The notes: generated by a model from the letters alone, not told the origin. A stretch of 15,595 nucleotides of DNA from Candidatus Zixiibacteriota bacterium (GCA_003641415.1 QNAG01000035.1:1-15595), one strand, 5' to 3'. Positions 6,233 to 14,419 are shown, numbered from the stretch's first letter. Translations and numbers: made by a program.

Positions 6233-8491
6233 ATGAATTCTGAATTTATAAAGATTATAGCTTTTACGCTAACGGGTGGATTTCTGGTCTTTCTGGCCAT
6301 TACCATAGTGCGTGATAATCTGGTTAACCGCTTGAATCGCATCACTGGAGCCATGCTGTTTTTCGCCGGACTCGGACCACTGTTTATGGCTATGGGAATG
6401 ATTGTAAGTCAATCCCCGGAAGCTTCCGTGGGATTTAAGAACTCCACGCTCTATAATCTTCAATATGTTTGGGAACTATTCTTCCCGTTTCTATTGCTGT
6501 TTTCATGGATTTTCCCCGAGAACCGCTTGATGGGATTCCGATATTCTCGCCTGCGTAATCTGATTTTTTTGCCCGTTATTTTACACCTGTTTCTCCTGCT
6601 TTTTTACCGTCAGATATCAGGATTGCTTGGATCATTAAAGGTAGATGCCAATTCTGAAGGTTTCTCCCGAATTATTCTTATCCCGGTAGAGCGACTGTTT
6701 TCTCTTATTCTATTTGCGATTGGTTCTGTGCGAACATACCACACAATTATTTTCGAACTGTTGAATGTTCTATTTATTTTGACTGCTGTCTACTTTCTGG
6801 AATCAAGTCGGCGACTTGTTACCAACCCAAGATTGCTTACTCAAACCCGTGTTGTGTTCAAGGGAATTCGCATTGGCCTGGGAATATATCTTGTATCTGT
6901 CATTGGTCCACTGTTTTTCCAACAATTCTTTACGGACGCTGTCACTTCCATTTTATTAGTAATTGCCAGTGCGACTGGAGTGGGCATATTTGCCTATGCC
7001 ACCATCCGATATCAGTTCCTCGATGTACGATTGCATTTTCGTCAATCATTTGTATACACGATAACGTCTGCTCTGCTCGTTGGGGTTTACATTTTGCTGG
7101 TATTGCAATCAAAGAAGCTACTGCAACCTCTTTTTGGAGCTCAGACGGAAATTGTAAGTTATTCCCTTATCATTTTGATACTGCTCTGTTTCCAGCCTAT
7201 CAACAACGCTATTGATTCTTTTCTCCGTTCCATCTTTATAAGAACCCGCACCGACCATCGGAGTGTTATCGAACGGTTCTCCCGTCAGGTCATCTCGCTT
7301 TTTGACCCTCAGAAACTTCGTCAGATTATTGAGGAGACCCTGAAAACATCTCTACTGGTAGAGCGCGTCTATTTTATTTTGTACGATGATGAAATAGAGG
7401 AATATGCGGTACTTCTCAGCGATGATTTCCCGAGGAGGTTACCGTTGAACCGTGATGATTTGTTGCTGCGGGGAATCAATATGCTGGATTCCCCAACCTA
7501 TTTACACTCGCTGACTGATTACATGGAAAACTCGAAACTGGCTGGTGTCCTTCAGGAACGTGGTGTCAGGCTGATTCTTCCCATGAAGGATGCCAACCAT
7601 ATGTTAGGTTTCCTGGCCCTGACCGGCAAAGTTGCAGGTTATAGATACTCGGCGGATGACTTTAACCTCCTTGGTGTACTTTCCAATCAAATGGTAACCG
7701 CCCTTACTAATGCTCGGCTCTATGTCGATTCGCTAGAACGCGCTCGACTGCAAGAAGAAGTTTCGATGGCTCGACAAATTCAATTGGACCTGCTTCCTTC
7801 AAGTCCACCAACTCTGGAGACAGCCAACATCTCAGTGCATTCTACACCCTCAAGAACCGTCGGAGGGGATTTTTTCGACTTCATCAGAATCGATGACCAG
7901 CGTATTGGTATCGTCATTGCTGACGCCTCTGGTAAAGGTATGCCGGCAGCCTTAATGATTGCTCAGATTCAGGCAATTATCCATAGCGAAGTCAATAACG
8001 GTAACCGCATCTCAACAATGTTTAACAATATGAATCAACTGATCGCAGAAGCGACATCTCCTGAGAAATACGTTACTATTTTCTATGGTGAATTGGACGT
8101 TACCTGTGGTGAACTGGCCTACTGCAATGGTGGTCACAACTACCCTGTACTAGCACGGGCTGATGGCAAGGTCGAACTGCTAAAAACCGGCGGTCCCCTA
8201 GTTGGCGCCCTGCCACACATGGAATATACATCTACCTCCATCAGATTAAATCCAGATGATATTCTGTTTATGTTTACCGATGGTTTATCTGAAGCGATGG
8301 ACAAAGACGAACATGAGTTCGGGGAGGAACGAATTCGAGAAATGGTGTCTACAAATCGCAGTAATAGTGCTCAGGAGATAATGGACTGTATTCTTAATGA
8401 TGTTCGCATGTACGATCCCACTTATCCCCCACGCGATGATACCACGATTATTTCGCTTAAACTTAATGATATGCTGGTTCCACATGAATAA
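6233..8491 (+). CDS. Membrane-bound GAF/SpoIIE-type PP2C phosphatase (RsbU-like)
   Basis: A 752-residue protein with three parts. The N-terminal membrane region (about 1-335) has roughly eight hydrophobic helices; its end, AYATIRYQFLDVRLHFRQSF, resembles the membrane sensor module of PrsK-type histidine kinases. A GAF-like domain (about 345-505) follows, then a linker helix (EEVSMARQIQLDLLP, typical of RsbU-family proteins) and a SpoIIE PP2C domain (about 520-750). The phosphatase metal ligands are present: GGDFFDF (near 544), ADASGKGMPAAL (near 563), FTDGLSEA (near 681) and DDTTIIS (near 735), with CNGGHN between. It should dephosphorylate the STAS protein in response to a membrane or GAF-sensed signal. 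The ATG at 6233 is preferred over the in-frame ATG at 6155, which would overlap the previous gene by 50 bp. Its ribosome binding site is weak. The next gene starts inside its last codons. Confidence 0.92.
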   Translation: MNSEFIKIIAFTLTGGFLVFLAITIVRDNLVNRLNRITGAMLFFAGLGPLFMAMGMIVSQSPEASVGFKNSTLYNLQYVWELFFPFLLLFSWIFPENRLMGFRYSRLRNLIFLPVILHLFLLLFYRQISGLLGSLKVDANSEGFSRIILIPVERLFSLILFAIGSVRTYHTIIFELLNVLFILTAVYFLESSRRLVTNPRLLTQTRVVFKGIRIGLGIYLVSVIGPLFFQQFFTDAVTSILLVIASATGVGIFAYATIRYQFLDVRLHFRQSFVYTITSALLVGVYILLVLQSKKLLQPLFGAQTEIVSYSLIILILLCFQPINNAIDSFLRSIFIRTRTDHRSVIERFSRQVISLFDPQKLRQIIEETLKTSLLVERVYFILYDDEIEEYAVLLSDDFPRRLPLNRDDLLLRGINMLDSPTYLHSLTDYMENSKLAGVLQERGVRLILPMKDANHMLGFLALTGKVAGYRYSADDFNLLGVLSNQMVTALTNARLYVDSLERARLQEEVSMARQIQLDLLPSSPPTLETANISVHSTPSRTVGGDFFDFIRIDDQRIGIVIADASGKGMPAALMIAQIQAIIHSEVNNGNRISTMFNNMNQLIAEATSPEKYVTIFYGELDVTCGELAYCNGGHNYPVLARADGKVELLKTGGPLVGALPHMEYTSTSIRLNPDDILFMFTDGLSEAMDKDEHEFGEERIREMVSTNRSNSAQEIMDCILNDVRMYDPTYPPRDDTTIISLKLNDMLVPHE

Positions 8492-9056
8492 ACATCACAA
8501 GAATTTCGATGAGGCCAAATTTTCGGCTCGCAAGGATAATCACTGCGGTTATACTTTCTGTCCACTGTGCTCCACCAAACTGATTGAAAAAATGAGAGAC
8601 GGGCGATTGCGAATGGTCTGTCCCAGAACTGAATGCGGCTTCGTTTTTTATCAGAACCCTGTGCCTGCGGCTGGTGGTTTTATTGTACAGGATGATCAGG
8701 TTCTTCTGGTCAAACGTGCACATCCACCGAGGATAGGCTGGTGGTGTTTCCCTGCCGGTTTTATGGAATGGGGTGAGCATCCCAGCGAGACAGCCATACG
8801 TGAGGTAAAAGAAGAAACCGGACTTGATATCAAGCTTGGACCTTTTTTTGAGGTATATAGTGGAGATGATGACCCCCGCACAAAAGCTATTTTGATACTA
8901 TACCTGGCTAATATAATAGGAGGTGAATTGCACGCCGCAGATGATGCTCTCGAAGTACGCTTTTTCAGCTTCGATGAACTTCCTAAAAACATCGCTTTTA
9001 AATCACACATCCAGGCTCTGGCTGATTACAACCAACGTTTTCGCAAGCGCCCGTGA
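8484..9056 (+). CDS. Nudix hydrolase with N-terminal zinc ribbon
   Basis: A 190-residue Nudix enzyme. The zinc ribbon uses Cys26/Cys29 (CPLC) and Cys46/Cys51 (CPRTEC), followed by FYQNPVPAAG. The Nudix box is intact: Gly92, five residues, Glu98, seven residues, then REVKEETGL (106-114). It binds the divalent metals needed for pyrophosphate hydrolysis. This arrangement is common in predicted NADH or ADP-ribose pyrophosphatase-like proteins, but the substrate cannot be named from sequence. The ATG at 8484 overlaps the phosphatase gene by 8 bp and is chosen over an in-frame upstream ATG at 8397 that lies inside the PP2C coding region. Its stop overlaps the next start by one base. Its placement between a phosphatase and a kinase is unusual and may reflect nucleotide signalling or simple co-expression. 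Confidence 0.9.
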   Translation: MNKHHKNFDEAKFSARKDNHCGYTFCPLCSTKLIEKMRDGRLRMVCPRTECGFVFYQNPVPAAGGFIVQDDQVLLVKRAHPPRIGWWCFPAGFMEWGEHPSETAIREVKEETGLDIKLGPFFEVYSGDDDPRTKAILILYLANIIGGELHAADDALEVRFFSFDELPKNIAFKSHIQALADYNQRFRKRP

Positions 9057-10513
9057 TGCCATCCGCTTTTGGGACAAAGATACTTCGCCTGCTGTTACTT
9101 TTTGCTATGGTTCCTTCTATCTTGCTGGCTGTAGCAGGGTATTATCTGGCAACAGAAACGACTGGACTTTCATCGGGAACAACCGAGGATCACTTTCGAA
9201 AATTAGCGGATTACTACAGCCACCGTACATTTTCAAACATTCAGACAGATATTGATAATTTAGCTCAAGACACTTCCACGCAAACAACGTTTATAGATTT
9301 TGCCTGGATAAAATCCTACGAGCAGACCACATGGCTAATTCGTGACACTCTGCTAACATCTTCCCTTGTCTCTCTTGTTGGAGATGCTGCAACTCGGAAA
9401 CAAGATGGTTTTGTCGAAACGGATAATCTGGTTATCCAGTATTCCTGTCGAGAGATCGAAGACTCCGTGTTTGTTTGCGCAGGAATAGTGCATGGTAGTG
9501 GCTATACCTCTATGCTGTCTTCTTATACATCAGATCGTATTGCACGATTGTCCAGTCTTCAGTTGCATAGTCGCTACTTGTTGTTTCTTGGGATTTTGTT
9601 TGCAACACTTGCCATTTTATCCGCGACTCTTGCTTATTACTTTTCATCACGAATTTCTCGGAGCCTGTCGAGACCTGTGACAGAACTTGCTCATGCCGCA
9701 GAAGCTATTGCAGGAGGGGATTTCAATCATTCAATAAGTACCACCGCAACAGGAGAGCTAAAGATACTCGTCGAGAGTTTTAATCACATGGCCGCCCAAC
9801 TGGATACAACAACAGCTCTTCTGACTCAGGCCGAGCGTGTAGCAGCATGGCGTCACATTGCTCGTCGCTTTGCTCATGAATTAAAGAACTCCCTCCAGCC
9901 TATCATAATTTCATTATATCGAATCGAGAAGGCTCTTAGTGACACAACTGCGTATGACTCGGTAAAAGAATCACTACTCGCTGTATCGGATGACCTCAAA
10001 CATCTGACTCGTCTGGCTGATAGGTTTTCCCAACTTGCCAAACTCCCTCCTCCCACCCTCGAAAAAACAGACCTTGTTCTCTTACTTCAATCAGTTGCTG
10101 ATTTATATAGCGAACAGCTTAACCATTACAATTTCTCTATTGAGCTTCCGACAAAGCCGATTTATTCAGAATTAGACCCTACTTATTTCCGGGAAGTTTT
10201 GCATAATTTACTTAAGAACGCAATGGAGGCTACTCCAGCTAATGGAATAATCATGTTAAGCCTGCATCAGAACGACAATGAAGTTCAAATTGTTGTTCGT
10301 GATTTCGGTAAAGGCTTTCCTGATGATATCCAGAAAGCAGCGCGAATGCCATATTTCACTACCAAATCCACCGGCAGTGGACTGGGACTGGCCATTGTCG
10401 AAAAAACTGTCAATGAACTTTCTGGCCGACTCGACATTTTCTCCGCACCGGGAAAGGGGACAACTATTACGATTACACTGCCAAAGGCTTACAAGGGACA
10501 CCATCATGCCTGA
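9056..10513 (+). CDS. Membrane sensor histidine kinase with HAMP domain, NtrY-like
   Basis: A 485-residue sensor kinase. It has TM1 (about 8-30), an extracytoplasmic sensor region (about 31-170) with no recognised fold, TM2 (about 175-197), HAMP (about 198-250), then the phospho-acceptor helix and catalytic domain. The phospho-acceptor motif is AWRHIARRFAHELKNSLQPI, with His274; it resembles the NtrY/NtrB type. The ATPase motifs are LHNLLKNAMEATP (N-box, near 382), RDFGKGFP (G1, near 416), YFTTKSTGSGLGLAIVEK (F and G2, near 430-447) and ITITLPK. The ATG at 9056 forms a TGATG overlap with the Nudix stop. An in-frame GTG at 9053 would add one residue. Its stop overlaps the regulator gene by 8 bp, so the two are almost certainly cognate. 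The signal is unknown but is probably sensed in the periplasm. Confidence 0.94.
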   Translation: MPSAFGTKILRLLLLFAMVPSILLAVAGYYLATETTGLSSGTTEDHFRKLADYYSHRTFSNIQTDIDNLAQDTSTQTTFIDFAWIKSYEQTTWLIRDTLLTSSLVSLVGDAATRKQDGFVETDNLVIQYSCREIEDSVFVCAGIVHGSGYTSMLSSYTSDRIARLSSLQLHSRYLLFLGILFATLAILSATLAYYFSSRISRSLSRPVTELAHAAEAIAGGDFNHSISTTATGELKILVESFNHMAAQLDTTTALLTQAERVAAWRHIARRFAHELKNSLQPIIISLYRIEKALSDTTAYDSVKESLLAVSDDLKHLTRLADRFSQLAKLPPPTLEKTDLVLLLQSVADLYSEQLNHYNFSIELPTKPIYSELDPTYFREVLHNLLKNAMEATPANGIIMLSLHQNDNEVQIVVRDFGKGFPDDIQKAARMPYFTTKSTGSGLGLAIVEKTVNELSGRLDIFSAPGKGTTITITLPKAYKGHHHA

Positions 10514-11849
10514 ACGCATTCTTATTATTGACGACGAACCAAACATTACGAGGTCATTCTCATCGTTGCTTAGCGATGAAGGATATTTCACAATATGTGC
10601 CAACAGTGCCGAGGAAGGATTAAAATCACTACGTAAACAAAGATTTGATCTGGTACTCCTTGATCTGAATCTTCCAAAAATGTCAGGAATTGAGTTTCTA
10701 CAGTCTCTCAGTGAAAGTTCATTATCACCAGAAGTTCTTGTGATTTCAGGGCAGTCCGATATTGTCACTGCTCTGGAAGCAATAAAGACAGGCGCTGTCG
10801 ATTACCTTGAAAAACCTGTCCCGCCGGAAAAGCTTGTGACCAGCGTGCGATCAGCTCTATTGCTGTCCACTGCCAATCGTCAAAGAATGCTGATGGTCGG
10901 AGAAATCGATTCCACATCACAGATAATCGGACAATCACTCCCCCTTCAAAGACTTCTGGATGCCGTAGACCAGGTAGCCCCAACCGATTCCACTGTCCTC
11001 ATTACCGGTGAAAATGGTACTGGGAAAGAACTGGTCGCCACTCGCTTGTATCTCCAGAGTAAGCGTCGCGACAAACCTTTCATCAAAGTGAACTGCCCCG
11101 GCATTCCCGCCACTCTGTTTGAGTCGGAGTTGTTTGGCCATACAAAGGGAGCTTTCACAGGCGCCGTCAAGGACCACCCCGGGAAGTTCGTTCTGGCTGA
11201 CGGTGGGACGTTGTTCCTTGACGAAATTGGTGATTTACCCATAGAGTGCCAGGCAAAATTGTTACGAATAATCGATACCGGTGAAATCGAAAGACTGGGG
11301 GAATCAATAGAACGCAAGGTTGATGTGCGAATCATCTGCGCTACCAACCGCGATCTAAGAAAACTAATTTCTGATAGAAAATTCAGAGAAGACCTATTCT
11401 ATCGTATCTCAGTCATTACTATAGATGTCCCACCATTGCGACAACGTCGTGATGACATCCCCGCCCTGGTCGGTGAGTTTTTACGAAGGTTCGACCCCGG
11501 GGAAAGCTGTCGCTTATCTCCTGATGCGATGGCTTTTCTCACCACACTCGATTACCCTGGTAATGTCCGGCAGTTGAAAAACATGATTGAGCGTATTACG
11601 ATATTTAACCGAGACAAAACAGTTCACCGCAATGATCTTCTTAGTGATATTCCATCCTCCGGAGGAACAATTTCGCATGACAAAAAAAACTTGTCATTAG
11701 CTGAGCTCCTCAGCAATTATGAAAAAAACCTGTTGGCTGCAATGCTTAAGGAAACGGATGGTAATATTTCGGAAGCTGCCAGGCGACTTGGAATTGACCG
11801 CGCCAATTATTCGAAGAAAGCAAAGGAATACGGATTGAAGGAATCATGA
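10506..11849 (+). CDS. NtrC-family sigma-54-dependent response regulator
   Basis: A 447-residue transcription activator. The receiver domain (about 1-120) has Asp9/Asp10, phospho-acceptor Asp53 (LLDLNLPK) and the KP pair in DYLEKPV. The AAA+ domain (about 138-370) has Walker A GENGTGKE (about 168-175), an intact GAFTGA loop at 215-220 that contacts sigma-54, Walker B TLFLDEIGDLP, and the arginine-finger region DLFYRISV. A Fis-type helix-turn-helix (NISEAARRLGIDRANYSKKAKEYGL) ends the protein. The ATG at 10506 overlaps the kinase stop by 8 bp; a longer open frame upstream (from 10278) runs inside the kinase gene and is not real. All parts for phosphorylation-dependent sigma-54 activation are present. 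The first gene downstream has a sigma-54 promoter and a dyad at enhancer distance, making it the obvious target. Confidence 0.96.
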   Translation: MPERILIIDDEPNITRSFSSLLSDEGYFTICANSAEEGLKSLRKQRFDLVLLDLNLPKMSGIEFLQSLSESSLSPEVLVISGQSDIVTALEAIKTGAVDYLEKPVPPEKLVTSVRSALLLSTANRQRMLMVGEIDSTSQIIGQSLPLQRLLDAVDQVAPTDSTVLITGENGTGKELVATRLYLQSKRRDKPFIKVNCPGIPATLFESELFGHTKGAFTGAVKDHPGKFVLADGGTLFLDEIGDLPIECQAKLLRIIDTGEIERLGESIERKVDVRIICATNRDLRKLISDRKFREDLFYRISVITIDVPPLRQRRDDIPALVGEFLRRFDPGESCRLSPDAMAFLTTLDYPGNVRQLKNMIERITIFNRDKTVHRNDLLSDIPSSGGTISHDKKNLSLAELLSNYEKNLLAAMLKETDGNISEAARRLGIDRANYSKKAKEYGLKES

Positions 11850-11856
11850 TGTGATA

Positions 11857-11894
11857 CAGTGCATAGGCGTGGCAAATCACCACGACAAGCACTG
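11857..11894. promoter_or_regulatory. Nested inverted repeat, probable NtrC-type enhancer site
   Basis: Two nested perfect dyads share one centre near 11876: CAGTGC (11857-11862) with GCACTG (11889-11894), and CGTGG (11868-11872) with CCACG (11880-11884). The centre is about 87 bp upstream of the sigma-54 start predicted at 11963, a normal distance for an NtrC-type enhancer. It is 8 bp after the regulator's stop codon. No T run follows on the plus strand, so an intrinsic terminator is less likely. Confidence 0.55.
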
Positions 11895-11936
11895 CCCAAT
11901 AAAGACAAACTGTTGATATTCCACAACTTGATTGTC

Positions 11937-11951
11937 TGGCACGTGATTTGT
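11937..11951 (+). promoter_or_regulatory. Sigma-54 (-24/-12) promoter
   Basis: TGGCACG TGAT TTGT matches the consensus TGGCACG-N4-TTGC at every fixed base except the last (T for C). The GG and the GT replacing GC are exactly 12 bp apart. Transcription would start near 11963, 17 nt before the next start codon. The preceding gene is a GAFTGA-containing activator, which supports the call. Confidence 0.78.
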
Positions 11952-11979
11952 TTATAGATGTTGGTAAACGGAGGTAGTT

Positions 11980-13719
11980 ATGATGATAGCAAGCACAAAA
12001 GGATTTTGTTGTGTGGTGGCACTTGGATTTCTTCTAGTCTCATCCTTGTTCGCTACTGAGAAAAAGTACCGAGATTACCAATCTCAAGCGAAGTATGAAC
12101 ATCTTTTCGAGATAAAGTTTGACCACAAAACAGTAACGGTATTAGTCCATGAGGGCGAGACCGAACTGAAGTACACGTTACCCCACAGCCGCGTGAGTAT
12201 TGAGGCAGAGGCTGTCACTATTGGTGACTCAATTATCTTTAAGCGCGATGGCCTGTACTTCCAGGGAAGAACCTACCGTTATGACAGCATCTCAGACGCA
12301 CAAATATTACAATCCGATGAATCCGTTACAATCATATTTAAAAAACGCGACAACGATTCTGATCGACCATCTCGACTGAAGCGCGGTAATTTAATCTCCT
12401 TTGATCGATCCCTGGTAGTTGAAGATGACGAGTTCGTACGCGGTTTAATCTTTTCTGTAAAGGGTGATATCCAAATATATGGTGAAGTGAACAAAGATAT
12501 CGTTAATCTCTTCGGAGATGTTTTTCTTGCTCCGGGAGCAGTTGCTCGTGGGGATGTGGCTACAGTAACAGGTAGTATCGATGTTGCCAGCGATGCATCT
12601 GTCTACGGTGAACTATTCTCCGGTTCAGAAGAGGGAGGTTCACGAGTTCATCATTTCCGCAAAAAACTCAAATCTGCTTCACTTTCAGCTACCTTCTTTT
12701 ACAACAGGGTCGATGGGGCTTTACCCTTCGGACGAATTGGTTTTAAGGACCTCGATTCGTTGTTACCTTCAGTCTGGGTATCAGGTGGATATGCATTTGA
12801 ATCTGAATGCTGGCGATATAGTTTAGGTCTTGAACAGACACTATGGCGAAAGAAACCACTGGTTATCGGGGGAGAATTTTACCAGCGGCTGGCTTCGGAG
12901 GATGATTGGATCATCTCAGCAAAAGAAAATACACTCTTTGCACTTCTCGCAACTGAGGATTTCAGAGATTACTACGAAGCTGAGGGGGGTACTGCGTACC
13001 TGAATTTCAAACCAGTAGATAATTTGACATTTGAAACCAGGTTCCGGTCAGAGGAAACGAACTGGCTTTCCGCTCAGCCTCATTTGTGGTCTTTGTTTGG
13101 AGGGAATAAACTCTTCAGAAAGAATTTTAGCTCAATCACCGGCGTTAGTCGAAACGAAATTGATACTACCTCCAATGCCTCACTGTCAGTTGGATTGAAT
13201 TGGAATACAGTCGATCCTGAAGATCCGTTTTCTCATTCGGGTTGGCACTGTGACGGAACTATTGAATGGTCTCATCCTGACTTTGGGTCAGATTTCGACT
13301 ATCGCCGATACACAATGTCTGCAAGAAGGTATCAGAAAGTTCACCGACACGCTATGCTCTTATTACGTGGTATATTCGGTGGGAGTGATGGGTACATGCC
13401 TGTGTACAAGCAGTTCTTCCTGGGAGGGATAGGGTCACTTCACGGGTATAAATACAAAGAATATATGGGTACCCGTTTCTGGATGGTCAACACCGAATAC
13501 CGTATTGATTTCCCGCGTTCTGATCTGAGATCCTGTATTCTCTGGGATGTGGGCCAGATAACAAACAATAACAAATTCACTTCAAATGATGATATAAAAC
13601 ACTCAATTGGTATAGCCCTTTTGCTCGGTGATAATCTACGAGTTAGTATGTCCAAACGGCTGGACCGTTCCTATAATGACGAGCCCCGCTTCCATGTGCG
13701 ATTTGATCATTTGTTTTAA
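11980..13719 (+). CDS. Bactofilin-like/Omp85-type outer-membrane barrel fusion protein
   Basis: A 579-residue exported protein. The signal peptide is at about 1-25 (FCCVVALGFLLVSSLFA). A beta-rich region (about 30-145) of unknown fold follows. Residues about 150-215 are a short-repeat beta-helix segment, with motifs such as GDIQIYGEVNKDIVNLFGDV and GAVARGDVATVTGSIDVAS, resembling bactofilin/polymer-forming or adhesin-like repeats. The remainder (about 225-579) alternates like a beta-barrel, carries LGGIGSLHGYKYKEYMGTR and ends in Phe. That motif resembles the loop-6 (V/I)RG(F/Y) signature of Omp85/surface-antigen barrels, with His488 where Arg is usual. The start has GGAGG 5 bp before the first of two adjacent ATG codons (11980 and 11983). 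A sigma-54 promoter lies just upstream, and a small secreted-protein gene follows after 11 bp. Likely site: outer membrane. The role (assembly, transport or a sensed surface component) is unknown. Confidence 0.75.
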   Translation: MMIASTKGFCCVVALGFLLVSSLFATEKKYRDYQSQAKYEHLFEIKFDHKTVTVLVHEGETELKYTLPHSRVSIEAEAVTIGDSIIFKRDGLYFQGRTYRYDSISDAQILQSDESVTIIFKKRDNDSDRPSRLKRGNLISFDRSLVVEDDEFVRGLIFSVKGDIQIYGEVNKDIVNLFGDVFLAPGAVARGDVATVTGSIDVASDASVYGELFSGSEEGGSRVHHFRKKLKSASLSATFFYNRVDGALPFGRIGFKDLDSLLPSVWVSGGYAFESECWRYSLGLEQTLWRKKPLVIGGEFYQRLASEDDWIISAKENTLFALLATEDFRDYYEAEGGTAYLNFKPVDNLTFETRFRSEETNWLSAQPHLWSLFGGNKLFRKNFSSITGVSRNEIDTTSNASLSVGLNWNTVDPEDPFSHSGWHCDGTIEWSHPDFGSDFDYRRYTMSARRYQKVHRHAMLLLRGIFGGSDGYMPVYKQFFLGGIGSLHGYKYKEYMGTRFWMVNTEYRIDFPRSDLRSCILWDVGQITNNNKFTSNDDIKHSIGIALLLGDNLRVSMSKRLDRSYNDEPRFHVRFDHLF

Positions 13720-13730
13720 GTGAGAAAAAT

Positions 13731-14375
13731 ATGCTAACGTTTGTCCGTCGACGTGGCAGCCCAACACAGATTGTCACATTGATCCTTTTATGCATTGTAG
13801 TTCCTGCGACTGCTAATAGCGAAGACCACATCAATGCTGATATCTACATTGACAATGATTCTGTAGAAGTTTGGGTTGATCTGTCTGGGCTGGTGTCTTC
13901 TGAACGAATCGAACTGTTGAAAGAAGGGATAGATTTCGCACTGGAATGCCGCGTAGATTTCCTGCGCCCCCGACGTTTTTGGGGATCAGCTCAAATTAGC
14001 CAAGCCAGTAAAGCGATGGTTATTGGTTACCATCTGTTGGCGGAAGAATTCTCTGTGACATTTTCCACTACTGACACAATGATGAAAGTACACCGATTTG
14101 CTTCTTTAGCTGGACTTCATCACTTTCTTGCCGATTCGGTGGAGATACCGGTGATTAGCCTCGATAGTATTGAGACTGACAGACGTTACTACGTTGAGAT
14201 TGCAGTAATGTGTATCTCTATGACTTCCCTTAACATAGCTTCTTTAAGTAAAACTAACGACACCCCCCTTAAGTTTCTCTTTAGACAATTTCTTAACATT
14301 ACCAACTATGGTCGTGAGAAGCTGGCGGTTTCATCTGATCTGTTTCGTCCTTCTGACCTCCATTTAGGGCGTTAA
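13731..14375 (+). CDS. DUF4390-like secreted protein
   Basis: A 214-residue protein with an N-terminal hydrophobic signal segment (IVTLILLCIVVPATA, about 14-28) and no other membrane span. Two segments recall DUF4390: the centre, LKEGIDFALECRVDFLRPRR followed by FWG, and the tail, FLFRQFLNITNYGREKLAVS then SDLFRPSDL. In some proteobacteria a DUF4390 gene lies beside an NtrY/NtrX pair, which fits this neighbourhood. The function of the family is not known to me. The ATG at 13731 lies 11 bp after the barrel protein's stop, with a weak GTGAG site overlapping that stop, so co-transcription from the sigma-54 promoter is likely. It may be a periplasmic partner of the barrel protein or part of signal sensing. 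Family assignment is by recalled pattern and is only moderately certain. Confidence 0.62.
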   Translation: MLTFVRRRGSPTQIVTLILLCIVVPATANSEDHINADIYIDNDSVEVWVDLSGLVSSERIELLKEGIDFALECRVDFLRPRRFWGSAQISQASKAMVIGYHLLAEEFSVTFSTTDTMMKVHRFASLAGLHHFLADSVEIPVISLDSIETDRRYYVEIAVMCISMTSLNIASLSKTNDTPLKFLFRQFLNITNYGREKLAVSSDLFRPSDLHLGR

Positions 14376-14419
14376 CTTTTTTGTTTCAAATCCCCGCTAC
14401 TAGATAGCCAATACGTAAA

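Noticed and set aside
5872..6354. 160-codon minus-strand open frame over the RsbW-like gene
   Set aside because: It lies antisense to the ATP-binding motifs of a confident gene and shows no recognisable domain.
10278..10505. 76-residue N-terminal extension of the response regulator frame
   Set aside because: It is an out-of-frame reading of the kinase catalytic domain; the receiver domain begins properly at the ATG at 10506.
11857..11894. Intrinsic terminator of the response regulator gene
   Set aside because: The stem is followed by CCCAATAAAG rather than a T run, so an enhancer dyad fits better.
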